DNA from: Anaeramoeba flamelloides
Taxonomy: Eukaryota > Metamonada > Anaeramoebidae
Direction of reading: 5' to 3'
NCBI GenBank assembly: GCA_027625915.1
Contig: JANTQA010000060.1
Location: 6,324,001 to 6,388,000, forward strand
DNA length: 64,000 nt
The notes under the pieces are model-generated. The model searched no databases, was not told the origin of the DNA, and saw nothing but the letters and a program-made list of their open reading frames with translations. This document shows positions 36,316 to 48,500 of this stretch, in pieces (within the stretch, counting starts at the first letter, position 1; each line of letters starts with the position of its first letter). A program made the translations under genes and the position numbers.

Positions 36316-39300
36316 ATGTCAGACACACAAACGCTATTGACATGGGTAATTTTACTTTTTTAAAACAAACTTGTTTTTCTCCCCCTTTCAAACTAAGCTA
36401 AAAGTAATTGCTCTAAATTAATCATAGATCAACATTATGCTAGGAGTTGAAGTAACCAATTTAAAAGATCTTGCGGATGGGGTTTATTTAACACAAATTC
36501 TTAGTGACATGTATAAAAATTTAATTTTTCTTTTCTTTTCTTTTTTTTTTTCTTTATTCCTTACTTTGGATCAAAGCCTTAAAAAACAACAATTTAACTT
36601 TCAACCAAAACTTTTGATAAAAGGATCAAATTCATAAAAAAAAAAAAAAAAAGAGAAACAATCATCCAGATAGAAACTTTATATTTTTTTTTTTTTATTG
36701 TTTTATCAAATTGCCTTGTTGAAATAATCCCTCTCTTTCTAAGAACACCTTTTCTTTTCCACAAAACAGCTAAAGTTATATTTCTTTAATTCACCAATAA
36801 TCAGCCAGTTTTTGATTCCTAAAAAAAAAGTGATAATACAACAAAAACAAACAGAAAAAAATTGTTAAAAAAAGAATGACATTCACCTAAATACTTTAAA
36901 TAACCACAACACAGTTTAGTAACTTCTTAATGACAATCCTCTTTGTGAAAACAAAAATAAGAATAATGATTCCTTTTTTTTTTTTTTTTTGACACTCCTC
37001 AGGTTTGCAAACCTGAAATTATGGGCTACAAAAAAGAATAATTTCTGAAATTTTTCCATCATATTTTTTTCACTATCCTTTTTGATAAATTCCATTTCAT
37101 TAATTTTCGTGAAATCAAAAAATGGTTCTTATTGTAACCCAACAAAAACCTGATTATAACCAATTTCTCAAAGAACCTTTGAAAAAAAGAAAATTTACAA
37201 ACAAATCAAGAAAAATGATCCATAGTTTTTACTTTCATTATTGGAAAAGATTCTTAATTTTAAATCAGCAAGTCATAAAATTCAAAAACGCATTAAGTAG
37301 ATATAAGAAACAACACCCATTCCGTGATTGTATGAATTTAGTTATGAAGACAGTTTTGGACAAAAAATCCACTTTTAATTATTTTTATAAATCACAAATC
37401 TATTCTGGCCAATATAGGACAATCCAATTCAAAAATATAAATCACAGTAATGGCCAAAAGTTTGAGAGTTAAATGTAAGGCGAGAAATCAAAAAAAAATG
37501 AATAATGATTTTTTTTATTAAATCGAATAACTGCCAAACCAAAAACTCATAAAATTTCAAAAAAACCCTGAAATTCCATTTTTCTGATCAATTGAATAAT
37601 ATTAGTAAAAATTCAAAAATTTATTCCAATTTTACAGACAAATTTATAAATTATCGAGCAACCATTAACCGTTCTAATTGGTATATTGTTGACTTTTTAC
37701 TGATACTTTCAATTGACCAGAAAAGGGGAATTTCAGGGTGTTGTGAAATTATCTTGGTTTTAGGTTTGGATGTAAAAGCACAATATTGGAATTAAACAAA
37801 TGAAAATAGTTCCAAATTGATTTGTTTCAAATTTTCATCCTCTATTTTGAATTTTTTAATATTTCCAAATTCTTCAATGGCAAAGAAAGCAAATAACAAA
37901 ATCCTGAGAATGATTCTTGATTTCATTCAAATTTGTTTTTAAAATCCGAAATAGTGAAATTATAGAAAAAAGTGTGTCAATTGTCCTGAAAAGTTAAATT
38001 TGTGATAAAAAATAATACACTTTTTAAAAAATTAAATTAATTTGTTCTTATTTTTCAAAAAAATTAAAAGTTCATTAGATTAAAAATTTATACTTGATTA
38101 ATTCTGAATATTTAAAAATATAGTTATGTTTCTCGATTTTTTTTTAAAATTATAAAATAGTGATTAATTTTAATCTTTAGAAATTTAGTGATTTTGAAAA
38201 TCAATTTTTCAAGATCAGAAATTTGAAACTTTTAATCATGTTCGATAAGCGACTAACTCTTGATAATTTAAATTAATTTTCAATTTGAAACTAAATCCTG
38301 AAAAATAAATTATAAAAAAAAAAATATGTCAATGGGTGAAAACAACATATTAAAGAAAATATTCTTGACTATTTTTAATATTAAATAATATTTGATAATG
38401 TTCTCTATTTTTCTTTTTAAAGAATATAATCTTATTTTATTTTTTTCTAAAAATTTTATTAAATTTGATAACTAATTATATATATCTTTAATTTTTAATA
38501 ATAACAAAAAGTATATATATGAATAACTGTCAAATCTAAAACCCGGAAATTTCTGAAACCCGGTAATTCCATTTTTCTGATCAATTGTAAATATTAGTAA
38601 AATGTCAAAAATATACTCCCATTTTACAGACAAATAACCCAATTACCCAGTGACTTATAACTGTTCCAATTGGTTTATTGGTTAAATATTTTGAATCCAT
38701 TAATTTTAACTCTTTTAGTGAATTCAGAAATCAAAAAAATCCAAAATTTGTAAAATTAATTGAGAACATGACTGAAAATTGAAAATCAAATTTATTGCGA
38801 TTTTCCCTTTAGATAAATTCTAAATTTATTAGGAATCATCTTTATAAGAATTATTTTGTTATTGCATTTATGAAATAAGAGTTTTATTTACTTTATATCT
38901 TTCTTTTAATAATTTTTTCAAAATTTTAAATTTCTATTGGGAACCTTAGAGGATTTATTTTTTTGACAAAATTGTTTTCATAATTTCATGAAAATTTACA
39001 ATAATCAAACACCTCTCTCAAATTCAAATTCTCTCAAATATTTATAAAGTATGAAAATGTTTTTTATTTCAAAATTTAAAATCAAAAGTGGATTTTCATT
39101 TTCAGTCATGTTCTCAATTAATTTTACAAATTTTGGATTTTTTTGATTTCTGAATTCACCAAAGAGTTAAAAATGATGGATTCAAAATATTTAACCAATA
39201 AACCAATTGGAACAGTTATAAGTCACTGGGTAATTGGGTTATTTGTCTGTAAAATGGGAGTATATTTTTGACATTTTACTAATATTTACAATTGATCAGA

Positions 39301-41368
39301 AAAATGGAATTACCGGGTTTCAGAAATTTCCGGGTTTTAGATTTGACAGTAAGTTAATTTAATTTTTAGGCTGAAATTGAATATTTGAAAAATAATCTAA
39401 TAAAAAAAAAAAAGAACTATAATTGCACAAAACTACCTATACCATGCTAATATATTTTATTAGGATTTTTATTTTTATTAAAAGACAAATAAATAAATTC
39501 TTTGAAGAAATATCAATGAAATAATATCTATTCTATTAGGATATGCAAATTGATCATAAATATTTTATTTCAATAAGCATGAATATTGCAATTCTTAAAT
39601 ATTTCTCATATCAAATACAATTCTTTATTTTTGTTTCATTCGTTTTAATGATAAAAAAAAAAATAATTTTTTTTTGATTAATAGATTTAATTTTCTTTTT
39701 TCTTTATACTTTGGGAAATAAAGAAAGAAAATAAGATTTCATTTAGGTGCAATAAATTAACACCTTTTCTTTAATTATCCAAACAATAATCTGAAGAAAA
39801 ATAAATAAATAACAATTATTTTTTTTTTTAAAATAATACAACCTTCTATTTCCTTTACACACTTGAAAAAAAAAAAAAAACATTAAAATTTGAATAGTAT
39901 TGGGGAAGAAATTAAAATTAATACTGAAAATAAAGATGATTCAATAAAAATCGAAAATTTACAAGTTGTTTATGAAGAATTATCAAATATTTGGGAATCA
40001 AAGTTCAACTCAAATCTTCCAGAAATTTCTGTATCTAGTATTATTGAAAAGAATGATCTTCAAAAATTAACAAATTTAATTGTATTTCTAATGATTTCAT
40101 CAATGAATTGCTCAAAAAAGGAAGAATATTTAGAAAAAATTAAAAGCAAAAACATTGAACTTCACAATAGTCTTTTAGCTTTACCAAAGCCCAAACCCAA
40201 ACCAAAGCCCAAGACAAAACAAAAACAAAAACCACAGAGCAAATCAAAAACACAAAAAAAAACCACATCAACACAATCACCAAAGAAACTCGATCAAAAA
40301 ACTATCATTCAAAAATTAAGAGAACAGAATAAACAACTTAAGGAAACAATTCAAAAATATAAGTCCTTATCTGAAAAAAATAAAAACAAAATAAACGAGC
40401 TAATAACAAAAAACAATTCAATAATCGGGCAATATAATGAATTTAAAAAGCAAAGTTCGGGGCAAATGGAAAAAAAACAAGAAACCATTAGCCAATTAAA
40501 CAATTCTCTAAATAATGATAAGGAGAATGAAAGACAAATGAAAGAAACTGATCAAAAATTAATGGAACAAGAAAAGGAAAATCAAAATCTCAAAATGGCA
40601 AATGAAAAATTGAATAATAATAGCGAGATGATGGAGAAACAAATAACTGAATTCCAAAACCTAAATCAACAATCCGATGAATGTAAAATCCAATTAGAAA
40701 ATACTTTAATTGAAAATAAGAAATTGAATGAAACAATCCAAAATTATTTAAAAGAAAATTCGATCTTGAACGAAAATGAAATGAAAGAATTATATGAAAC
40801 CAAAGAAATAAAAATAAACGAGCTGGAAAATGAAAAAATCGTGTTTGAGAAACAAATAATTAAGAATCAAAAAATAATTAGAGAATTAAAAATGCATTCG
40901 GAAGAATTTCAAAACCTGAAAAACGAAAACATTAAATTAAAAGAAATAATTCGTAAGCAATCTGAATCAAAAAACGATAACGATAAGAACGCAGATCTTT
41001 ATATCAGTATTGATCTTGATCTTGAAAAGGAACAATTAGAAAATGAAATCACGCAATTAAAGGAAATCATAAATGAGAAGCAACAAATGATTGAAGAAAT
41101 GACTGAAAAGAAAAAATTTTTTGAAATGGCAAACGATGAAAATTCAAAGGAAATAAATGGATTAGTAAAAATGCATTCGATCTATAATCATGAAAATCAA
41201 TCGGTATTCTCCTCTTTCTATGATCTAACCAGGAATATGGAAAAGGAAAAACAAAAATTGCAATTCTTTACCCATCTTTTTAATTATTCACCACAAAAGG
41301 ATAAATTGACTATAGAGCCAACCCCTAAGTCATGGCTTGGGAAAATGAGAAACGAAGAAATAAATTAA
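36316..41368 (+). CDS. HOOK-domain coiled-coil protein, three exons
   Basis: Exons are 36316-36345, 36428-36510 and 39898-41368. The 82-bp first intron is phase 0 and the 3387-bp second is phase 2; both are GT..ATAG, and the joins give LLTW|INIMLGVEVTNLKDLADGV and QILSD(I)IGEEIKIN. The product is 527 residues. Residues 1-133 match the HOOK N-terminal domain (calponin-homology-like, binds the dynein light intermediate chain): LLTW, then DLADGVYLTQIL, NLQVVYEEL, LPEISVSSIIEKNDLQKL and the signature NCSKKEEYLEKI. A Lys/Pro/Gln-rich linker (about 134-175) follows, then a long Glu/Lys/Asn/Leu coiled coil to about residue 490. By family, such proteins adapt cargo to dynein. An in-frame stop just upstream of exon 3 and the missing first third of the domain show that exon 3 cannot stand alone. 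The second intron is far longer than the others here apart from one in the ankyrin gene, and is filled with elements. Confidence 0.8.
37122..37472 (+). CDS. Doubtful frame within the HOOK intron
   Basis: A 116-residue ATG frame with plausible protein composition (MIHSFYFHYWKRFLILNQQ and HPFRDCMNLVMKTVLDKK). It shows no resemblance to the HOOK domain and no recognised family, and lies on the same strand as the host gene. It could be a nested gene, an alternative exon or a remnant of an inserted element. Confidence 0.3.
   Translation: MVLIVTQQKPDYNQFLKEPLKKRKFTNKSRKMIHSFYFHYWKRFLILNQQVIKFKNALSRYKKQHPFRDCMNLVMKTVLDKKSTFNYFYKSQIYSGQYRTIQFKNINHSNGQKFES
37531..37772. mobile_element. TAA-flanked foldback element, older short copy
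   Basis: Ends CTGCCAAACC and GGTTTGGATG with TAA on both sides. Arms share CCTGAAATTCC, TTTTCTG.TCAATTGA and further blocks with each other and with the element at 38527. Non-coding, 242 bp. The frame at 37592-37795 is repeat sequence. Confidence 0.75.
38527..39349. mobile_element. TAA-flanked foldback element with nearly identical 260-bp arms
   Basis: The arms 38527-38787 and 39091-39349 are inverted and differ at only a few positions. The ends are CTGTCAAATCTAAAACCCGG and the exact complement, flanked by TAA (38524-38526 and 39350-39352). The 300-bp centre is non-coding. A 3-bp TAA/TTA-type duplication is typical of PIF/Harbinger elements. The near identity of the arms indicates a recent insertion or recent arm conversion. 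Confidence 0.92.
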
Positions 41369-43689
41369 TTAGCTCGGAAGGCTATTAATAAAAAAAAAAA
41401 AATAAAAAAAAAAAAAAATTCAATGTTTTTGGCCTATTATCAAATATTATGATATTTATTTTTTAATAATTTTATATTTATCTATATTTATCTATATATT
41501 AATAGAATAATATTCATTAGAAGATTTTTGGCAAAAAATAATTTTTTAATTTTGAAAGTTTTTTTAATTTTTTTATATTTTGAATGTTTTTTTTTTTAAT
41601 TTTTTTATATTTTTTTTTTTTATTGATTGAAGGGAGGAGTGATCAATGATCCTCTGACGGTCGTTAGTTTTTCCAGAGTTTAAAAGAATGGAGTAAAATC
41701 TTAGATTTTATAAAATTCGTTTGGATTCTGGAAAAGAGTCGTTAGCTTTTCTTGGATTTTCTGTTTATTTGAAAAATAAATAAATTTTCGTTAGATTTTT
41801 TTGAGTTTTCTATTTATTTGTGAAGTGTTCCAGGTTTTTTTGACTTTTTGAAATAAACAGAAAATTTTAATAAATTTTTGGATTATATCAAAAAGTAAAA
41901 AAACCTAACGAAAATCGATTGATTTTCCCAATAAAATAGAAAACCTCAAAAAAACCTAGAACACTTCACATATAAGGCATAAAACCTCAAAAAAAACCTA
42001 GTCACTCCACGGCACTCACTCTGATTACTAATGGTAAATTCGTAATTTAGATGATAATGAAAAAAAAATATTTTTGAATCAAGAAAGTTCCAAATTTTTA
42101 TTGGTTGAAAAAACAATTAGAAAAATTTAATGAAAAAAAAATGAAAAAAAAGAAAAGAAAAATAGTGTTTTTCAAAGGCAGTTGTTAAAAAATCAAAAAA
42201 AAAAAAAAAAAACAATTTTAGACTTTTATCAAGAACACTCAAAAAACAAACACTGTCCTTTTATTTAAAATTTGTCGTTTAATTATTTCTAAGAAACGTG
42301 AATGCTTCGTTAAGATGTAGTTATTTTAGAAGCTGACATTTTTTTCTTTTTGATCGAATCTTTTTTTATTCCTTCCAGTTTTTATTTTTGTCTTTTCTTT
42401 TTATTTTCAAGTTACCAATACCTACTTGTTTCTATCCTTCCAGAAATAGTAGGTCATCATTTGATTTTTCTCCTTAGTAACTCTTCTTCCAAATAAAAAA
42501 TAAATTCAACAAGTGGAAAAATATAAAAAAATCAAAAAAACTAATAATTAATTATTTTTCTAATCTTCAACAGATCATAAATTGTATGTTTTCAACTATT
42601 GTTCCATTTTTTTATTATTTGTTCCCATTTGGAAAATTCATTGCGAAAACAAGAGTAAAAATAACTTTTGATATTACTCCAAAATCAGTTAAAACCAAAA
42701 AAGTTTAAGGTGAATTTTTTATTAGAAAATATTCACAATTAATTATTTTTGTGAGAAAATGTGAAAAAATTTTCCAGTTTTTCTGATAAATGATTTTTTA
42801 AAAAAAAGAAATTTCAAAAAAAAATTGTATTAGTATATTTAAACAAAAAAAAATATTTATTCACAAGATGTGCATTTTATCCAAAAAATAATAAAAAATT
42901 ATGTTTTCATATTGTCAATTAAATTTTCAATTTTAAAATATAATGTAAATTTTTGTGATAAATAATAAAAAGTTATGTTTACTTGTTTTTTTAGAAAGAA
43001 ACTGAATTGTATTGAAATAAAAATACAATAGAATACGAAATTATTTCAATATTTAATTATTTACGTTCTTAAATGAAAAATAAATAACAATTGTAAAAAC
43101 TGGTTATTTTCCAATGTGATATAGTATTACACATCATTTTTCAAAAAAAATTAGAAATCTAGTATTTTTAAGAAAAATTTCTTATCTTATTAATTTTTTT
43201 TTTCATTTTTTGGTTCTAAATTATTTATACTTTCTATCAACTTGAGATTAGTAAAAAGTTATTCTACATTTAATAACATATAAATCAATATTTAAAAATT
43301 ATTTTTTGAAATAGTCACCTCACCTATTTTTTTACTATTGTTATTTTAAAAAATTTGTAATTAATCAATCAATGAATAATTATTTGGTTTGAGAGCTATT
43401 AATAATTTCAATTTTAATAAACCTATTTCATGAAGATTTTATTTTTTTTTTATAATTCTTAATTTTTTTTTTCAAAAACTTAGAAGTTATATCAAACTAA
43501 ATATAATATTTAGAAAAATATCGGGATTATACAAGTCTTTTTAAAACCGAAAAATTGTGAATATTTTTTAATTTAATCAATAAAGTAATGATTTTTTTCA
43601 TTTTTGTTGTTTTTAATCATTTTTATTCTTCATTATTTTGCTTCTCTACAATAACATATTTTTTTTACAATAGTTAATGGATCATTTCT
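41369..43689. other. Non-coding spacer after the HOOK gene
   Basis: Contains the inverted-repeat block 41640-42030. The rest is A/T-run-rich DNA without a credible gene. Confidence 0.45.
41640..42030. repeat. Shuffled inverted-repeat block, related to 48080-48215
   Basis: GTGAAGTGTTCCAGGTTTTT (about 41820) recurs inverted as CCTAGAACACTTCACAT (about 41955), and TTTTCTATTTATT recurs inverted nearby, but the unit order is rearranged. Outer pieces (GTCGTTAG and CCAGA..TCTGG) resemble 48080-48215, where GAATTCAAATTTATT and AATAAATTTGAATTC flank a short loop, followed by GACGACACTCGACGACAC. Confidence 0.5.
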
Positions 43690-45295
43690 ACACTAACAAG
43701 GCAAAAAAATATTAAATATGTTAAAGGTGGTATTCTCTAATTACATTTTTGTATATAACAACTGTCAAAAAAATCAGATCAACTAAGAAACCCAAAAAAG
43801 AAAATTATTTTTTGTGAGATCAATTTTTTTTTTTCATTTTTTTGGGAAAAAAGAAAACATAAAAATACATTTTATTTCTCCCATTATAAATATTTTTTAT
43901 CCTTTTTATGACCATTTCCATCATTATTAGTCAATAACAACTCTTTTTTACTAGAAATATTAAAATAAAGATTATTTTTCTTTTTTAAAACGACCTTTTG
44001 GTAAACTAAAAAATCTTGATTTATTCAATCAATTGAAAAATACATTGATTTTAATTAAGAAAAATTGTGATAATCATTAAATTTTTATCATCGTTTAAAA
44101 TAATGACCAAAAAATTTTGTTTTGTTAAGATAAAATTTGATGTTTGAAAATATAAGTTTCTTGAAGATATTTTGGAATTAGTTAATTTTATCTCAAAAAT
44201 TCAAAATCAATTTTTTTATTACAAAAACGATTTAAATTGTTATATAAGGATTCTTGTGAATATGATCAAAAGATTGTAAAAAAAATTTTTTTCATTTTTT
44301 TTTCATTTTTTGAAAACCAGAAAAAAACTTTTGTAAAACCTTAAAGAAAAAATTTTTTTTGCTAAATAGATCTCAATTTAATTGATAAACTGCAGTTAAG
44401 TTTCTACCGAATATTCATTTATTGAATCACCTATACCACAATTAGTTTTATTGGCCGAATATTTGAATTGAAATATTAATTATTAAAAATAATTATAAAA
44501 AATTTGCTTTCTAGAACAATACTTTCCAAGATAAAATGAAAAACAGTTTTTCCCATTTTGAAGAATTAACTTAATAGTTAATAAAAATAATCAGAGTTCC
44601 CAAAATGATTCCATTTTTGGAATATTTAGAATCTCAAAAATTAAAATTTGAATCATAATTTAAAATAATTCCAATGAAATAAATTTTTATCAAACACCTT
44701 TCACATGGTAAAGTCTCTTTGAAGTAAATTTTTTCATAAAAATTTTATAATTTTTTTATTCTGATTCCATGGAATCAAAAAAAGTATTTTTATTTTAGGA
44801 ATAAAAACTTCATTAAAAAAAAAAAAAACGAATATTTTGATTCCATTTCAAAGAAAAATAATTTTCTTATCAGGAATAAACTTAAAAACATTAGGATAGA
44901 TGAAAAGATGATGAGAACTAAAATCCAAAGTAGAAAAACCTCAAATATTTATTTTTTTGAGAAATATTAAAATTCTTTTTGAAAATAAAAAAAAAAATTA
45001 TTAATTATTAAATTTTGAGCATGATGTGATTCGAGAAAAATAAATGTAAACAAGAAATAAGTTCAGACTTATCATTGGAATAAAATAGAATCATTTGATT
45101 CCATTGAATCAAAAAAAGAATTATTTTGTGTTTTTTTCAAAAAGGATTCAAAATGTGAATTCTGAAAATAATATGGTTTATATTTTTTTTTTTATTATAT
45201 TGAAAACCTGTGAATTTTGGATTTCAAAAAAGAGACTCAAATTAATAAATTGTATAAATGAGGTTTTAACTTCCATTTCAATCAGCCAAAACACA
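43690..45295 (+). mobile_element. Large degraded repeat J, copy 2
   Basis: Collinear with copy 1 (23945-26345) through CATTATTA..CAATAACAA.TCTTTTTT, CGATTTAAATTGTTATA, ATTGATAAACTGCAGTTAA and TTTTGGATTTCAAAAAAGAG. It is interrupted at about 44597-45180 by a block that carries GATTCCAT.GAATCAAAAAAAG twice (44763 and 45097). The frame at 45095-45379 is part of this repeat and not a gene. Confidence 0.6.
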
Positions 45296-45546
45296 AATTT
45301 CAAAAAAAAATTTTTTTCAAGATCTTTACAAGATTTCATTTTAATTTTAAAAAATGACTACTCCCTGAATGATAAATAATAATAATATAATTCAATAATC
45401 AATAAATAATTATTATTTTCTCTTCATTAAAAAAAAAAAAAAGAAAAGAAAGAAAAATAAAATTGGGCAAATAAATATTTATTGGATATTAATATTGAAT
45501 ATTATTTAGAAGATTTTAAAAAATAAATGTTTAATAAATTATAAAA

Positions 45547-48500
45547 TTATTTCTTTGATGAAATTAATTCTAATTCAATGTTAAAACATGTTTTTTCATT
45601 TAATTGGTATTTTAAAGCTAATTTCTCGATATTTTCCAGATCGGATTGCTTAACATCGTTTGGAAAACGGTCAAAATATATAAAGTGGAAAAAACTAGTT
45701 ATTGCACTTTTTGGATAATTATTATCCATTTCATAATCCTCTAATTCTTTATTTTCCGAAAATAGTTTGTTAAAAAATTGACTTCTTGCAGATAAAATAA
45801 ATTTATTAAGATACATTTTCCCATTGTTTTTCAAAATGATTATGAAATCGGAAGAATCTTGATTTTTCCAAATTTTTTTTAAATCCCGAATCAATCCATT
45901 TTTAAATGATTTCTTTCGGATGGCAGATTCATCTAAGCCTAAATGATTTCCTATTTCCTTTATTGGGGTTACTTTTTGGGAATTTCCAGTATAAAGCCAA
46001 TCTCTAAATTGAACAATTTTTTTTTTGTTAAAAGTGCCTAATAATTTATTCGTTTTTTCAGAATATTCCATCCCGCACCTTATGCTAAAGAAAATTTTAT
46101 TAAATCCTATTTCGTGGATAAAAAAATCTGAAAATAAATTTGATTTTGCCAAGTTTTTAAAATCTTCAAATAATGTTTCATATAATTTTATTAAATTTTT
46201 TGTTTCTTGATCTTTAATTAACGTTTTTAATGATACTTTTTTTTGATTAATCTATGATTTTTAATAAAAGAATTAAATTTTATAAAATAAAGTTTGTTTT
46301 TATTAGTTCACAGTTTTTAATTTTTTTTAATATTTTGATGTTTTGTAATTTTGTGGTTATATAAACTAAAATTCAAATTTTTGAACACAACTAAAACAGT
46401 TGAAAGAATAACAATAATTCAATTTTGAAAGATATATTTATTGATTTTTGAAAAATATATGAAAATCATTTTTTCATTTTTAGTTTTCATTTCATTTTTT
46501 TGAATTACGCAACCTGTTTCGTTCGATCAATGAATTTTTTTGAATGATTGTTATTTGGATAAGGTTGGGTTCCTTTTAATAGAAAAACCTAAAATAAAAT
46601 TAGTTGATAGTGTCTACCCATTTGACCGAACAATAATTATTGGTAGAATTTCAACACATTTACCATATAGATTTTTTTGTTGTGTTCAGTATAAGATTAT
46701 GAACACAATATTTTTTTTTTCGTATTATGGATTATTATTTATTTTTTGTTATGAGGATATTGTAAATGATACAGAATTGTTTACATTTCAATTAACGAAT
46801 AGTTCTAATTTAGTATTTCTTCTATATTTTATTTTGATTTTTTTTTCAAAAATTGAATTTTGGTGTGTTCAAAAATTTTGAATTGAAATTTATTATTTTG
46901 TGTTTAATTGCATTTATTAAAATGCTTAAAAAGAAAAAAATAAATAAGGTATTATAATTTGTTTATAAAATAATGTAAGAGAAAGTATATAATCTTAATA
47001 AAAAAATTCAAGATAAAAAGTTTTACATACTATTAATTCATTAAAGAGGTTATTTTAATTATAGTTTTTTTTTATAAAAAAGAGAATATTTTGAGAGAAA
47101 TATAAAATGTATAAATTAGTTAAAATTAATATTCAAAAATAAGAAAAGATAATAATAATTTAAAATAATAATAATAATTACAGCCTTAAATTTGGTATTT
47201 GCTCCATTATGAAGAAGTATTTTTAAAGATTCCAGATTTGGTTTTTTATTTTTACATAAAAAATGAATTGGTCGAAATTTGGAATATTTTAATCTTGTTT
47301 CAACTGATCCTTTATCTTTTGTTTCTTCAAAAGATGCCATTAAATTCACAATATACCGAGGCGAATTTTGCATAAGCAAACGAATAATAGATGGATTTAA
47401 ATTTGTTTTGCATGCGTAATGAAGTGGTGTCATTTTCTATAAAAAAAATAATAAATACAAATTATAAAAAGTATAATAAATAATAATAATAATTTAAGGC
47501 ACCTAATACCATATAAAAGAATACTTTTCGAACATTTTTTTTTAAATTTCCTTTTTTTTTTTTATAAACTCTATAATCCAAATACTCATTAGAGGAAACA
47601 ATTTATAAAAGAATTTTGAAAAAAGGTAATTTCAAAAAAATGAATTGAAGGTATATGTAGTTTTTACTTTTATATAAGCACTAGGGCTTTAAAATTATTT
47701 CTTTTTTTTTTTTTAAAAAAAAATTTGTATTTAAGTGCCTATCAAATAATATTCTTGATAAATTTTCCATTCCCATAATTTATTAAAAAAAAAAGAAGAA
47801 TTAAAGGAGCTAATTACAAACTATTTAAATTAGATTTAAAATAAATAAATATATAAAAGGTTAAATAGAATAATTTATTTTTAGAATTAAAGTTGAAAAA
47901 AAAAAAAATAGAAATATAGATAAAAACACTATTGATTGTCTCATTATTGCTATAATTTATTAATGGCTGTTGATTTTAATAAATTCAGATATTTTTATAG
48001 ATTTTAACTTTTTTTTATAGATTTTAACTTTTATTAAAATTTGTGGGCTTTTTTTATTATTATTTTAAAAGAGGAAATTAATATCCTCTAACTGTCATTA
48101 ACTTTTCCTGAATTCAAATTTATTGAAATAAATCATTGGTTTAATTAAATAAATTTGAATTCTGGAAAATCTAGGCGTTTGACGACACTCGACGACACTT
48201 TAGACATACCTAATTTGAATTACAGCTATTACTGAATCGGGTGAGAGTTGTTTAATTCTCTCAATAATCGGATACAATTCATACATTGAAAGGGAATTTT
48301 GATCCAATTCTTATTCTGGTTCGATTCGAGTATTATATTTGTTCAAAAGATTTAAATCAATCAAGATAATTTCTTCAAAGAATTAGAGTTTCTATGAAGC
48401 ATAAGCCCGATTTTTGAATTAAAATTGGCTTTTTGTAACTTTTTGAGAAAATGATAAACAATCAAAAATAATGTGGATACGAGTAATCCGAACACAAATC

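Larger units (their letters stand above)
36511..39897 (+). other. 3.4-kb intron of the HOOK gene
   Basis: It begins GTATAA and ends AATAG. It contains two TAA-flanked foldback elements (37531-37772 and 38527-39349) and a doubtful frame at 37122-37472. T-rich and A-rich stretches fill the rest. Most recognised introns in the window are 82-349 bp. Confidence 0.7.

Noticed and set aside
39890-41368. Exon 3 of the HOOK gene as an independent coiled-coil gene starting at TTG
   Set aside because: There is no ATG, a stop lies just upstream, an ATAG acceptor is at the right place, and the HOOK domain would lack its first third.
45095-45379. 94-residue frame
   Set aside because: Belongs to repeat J; the related DNA at 26220-26340 has no matching frame.
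46540-46881. 113-residue frame with apparent membrane segments
   Set aside because: Entirely within reverse-oriented element C copy 3, and not open in the other copies.
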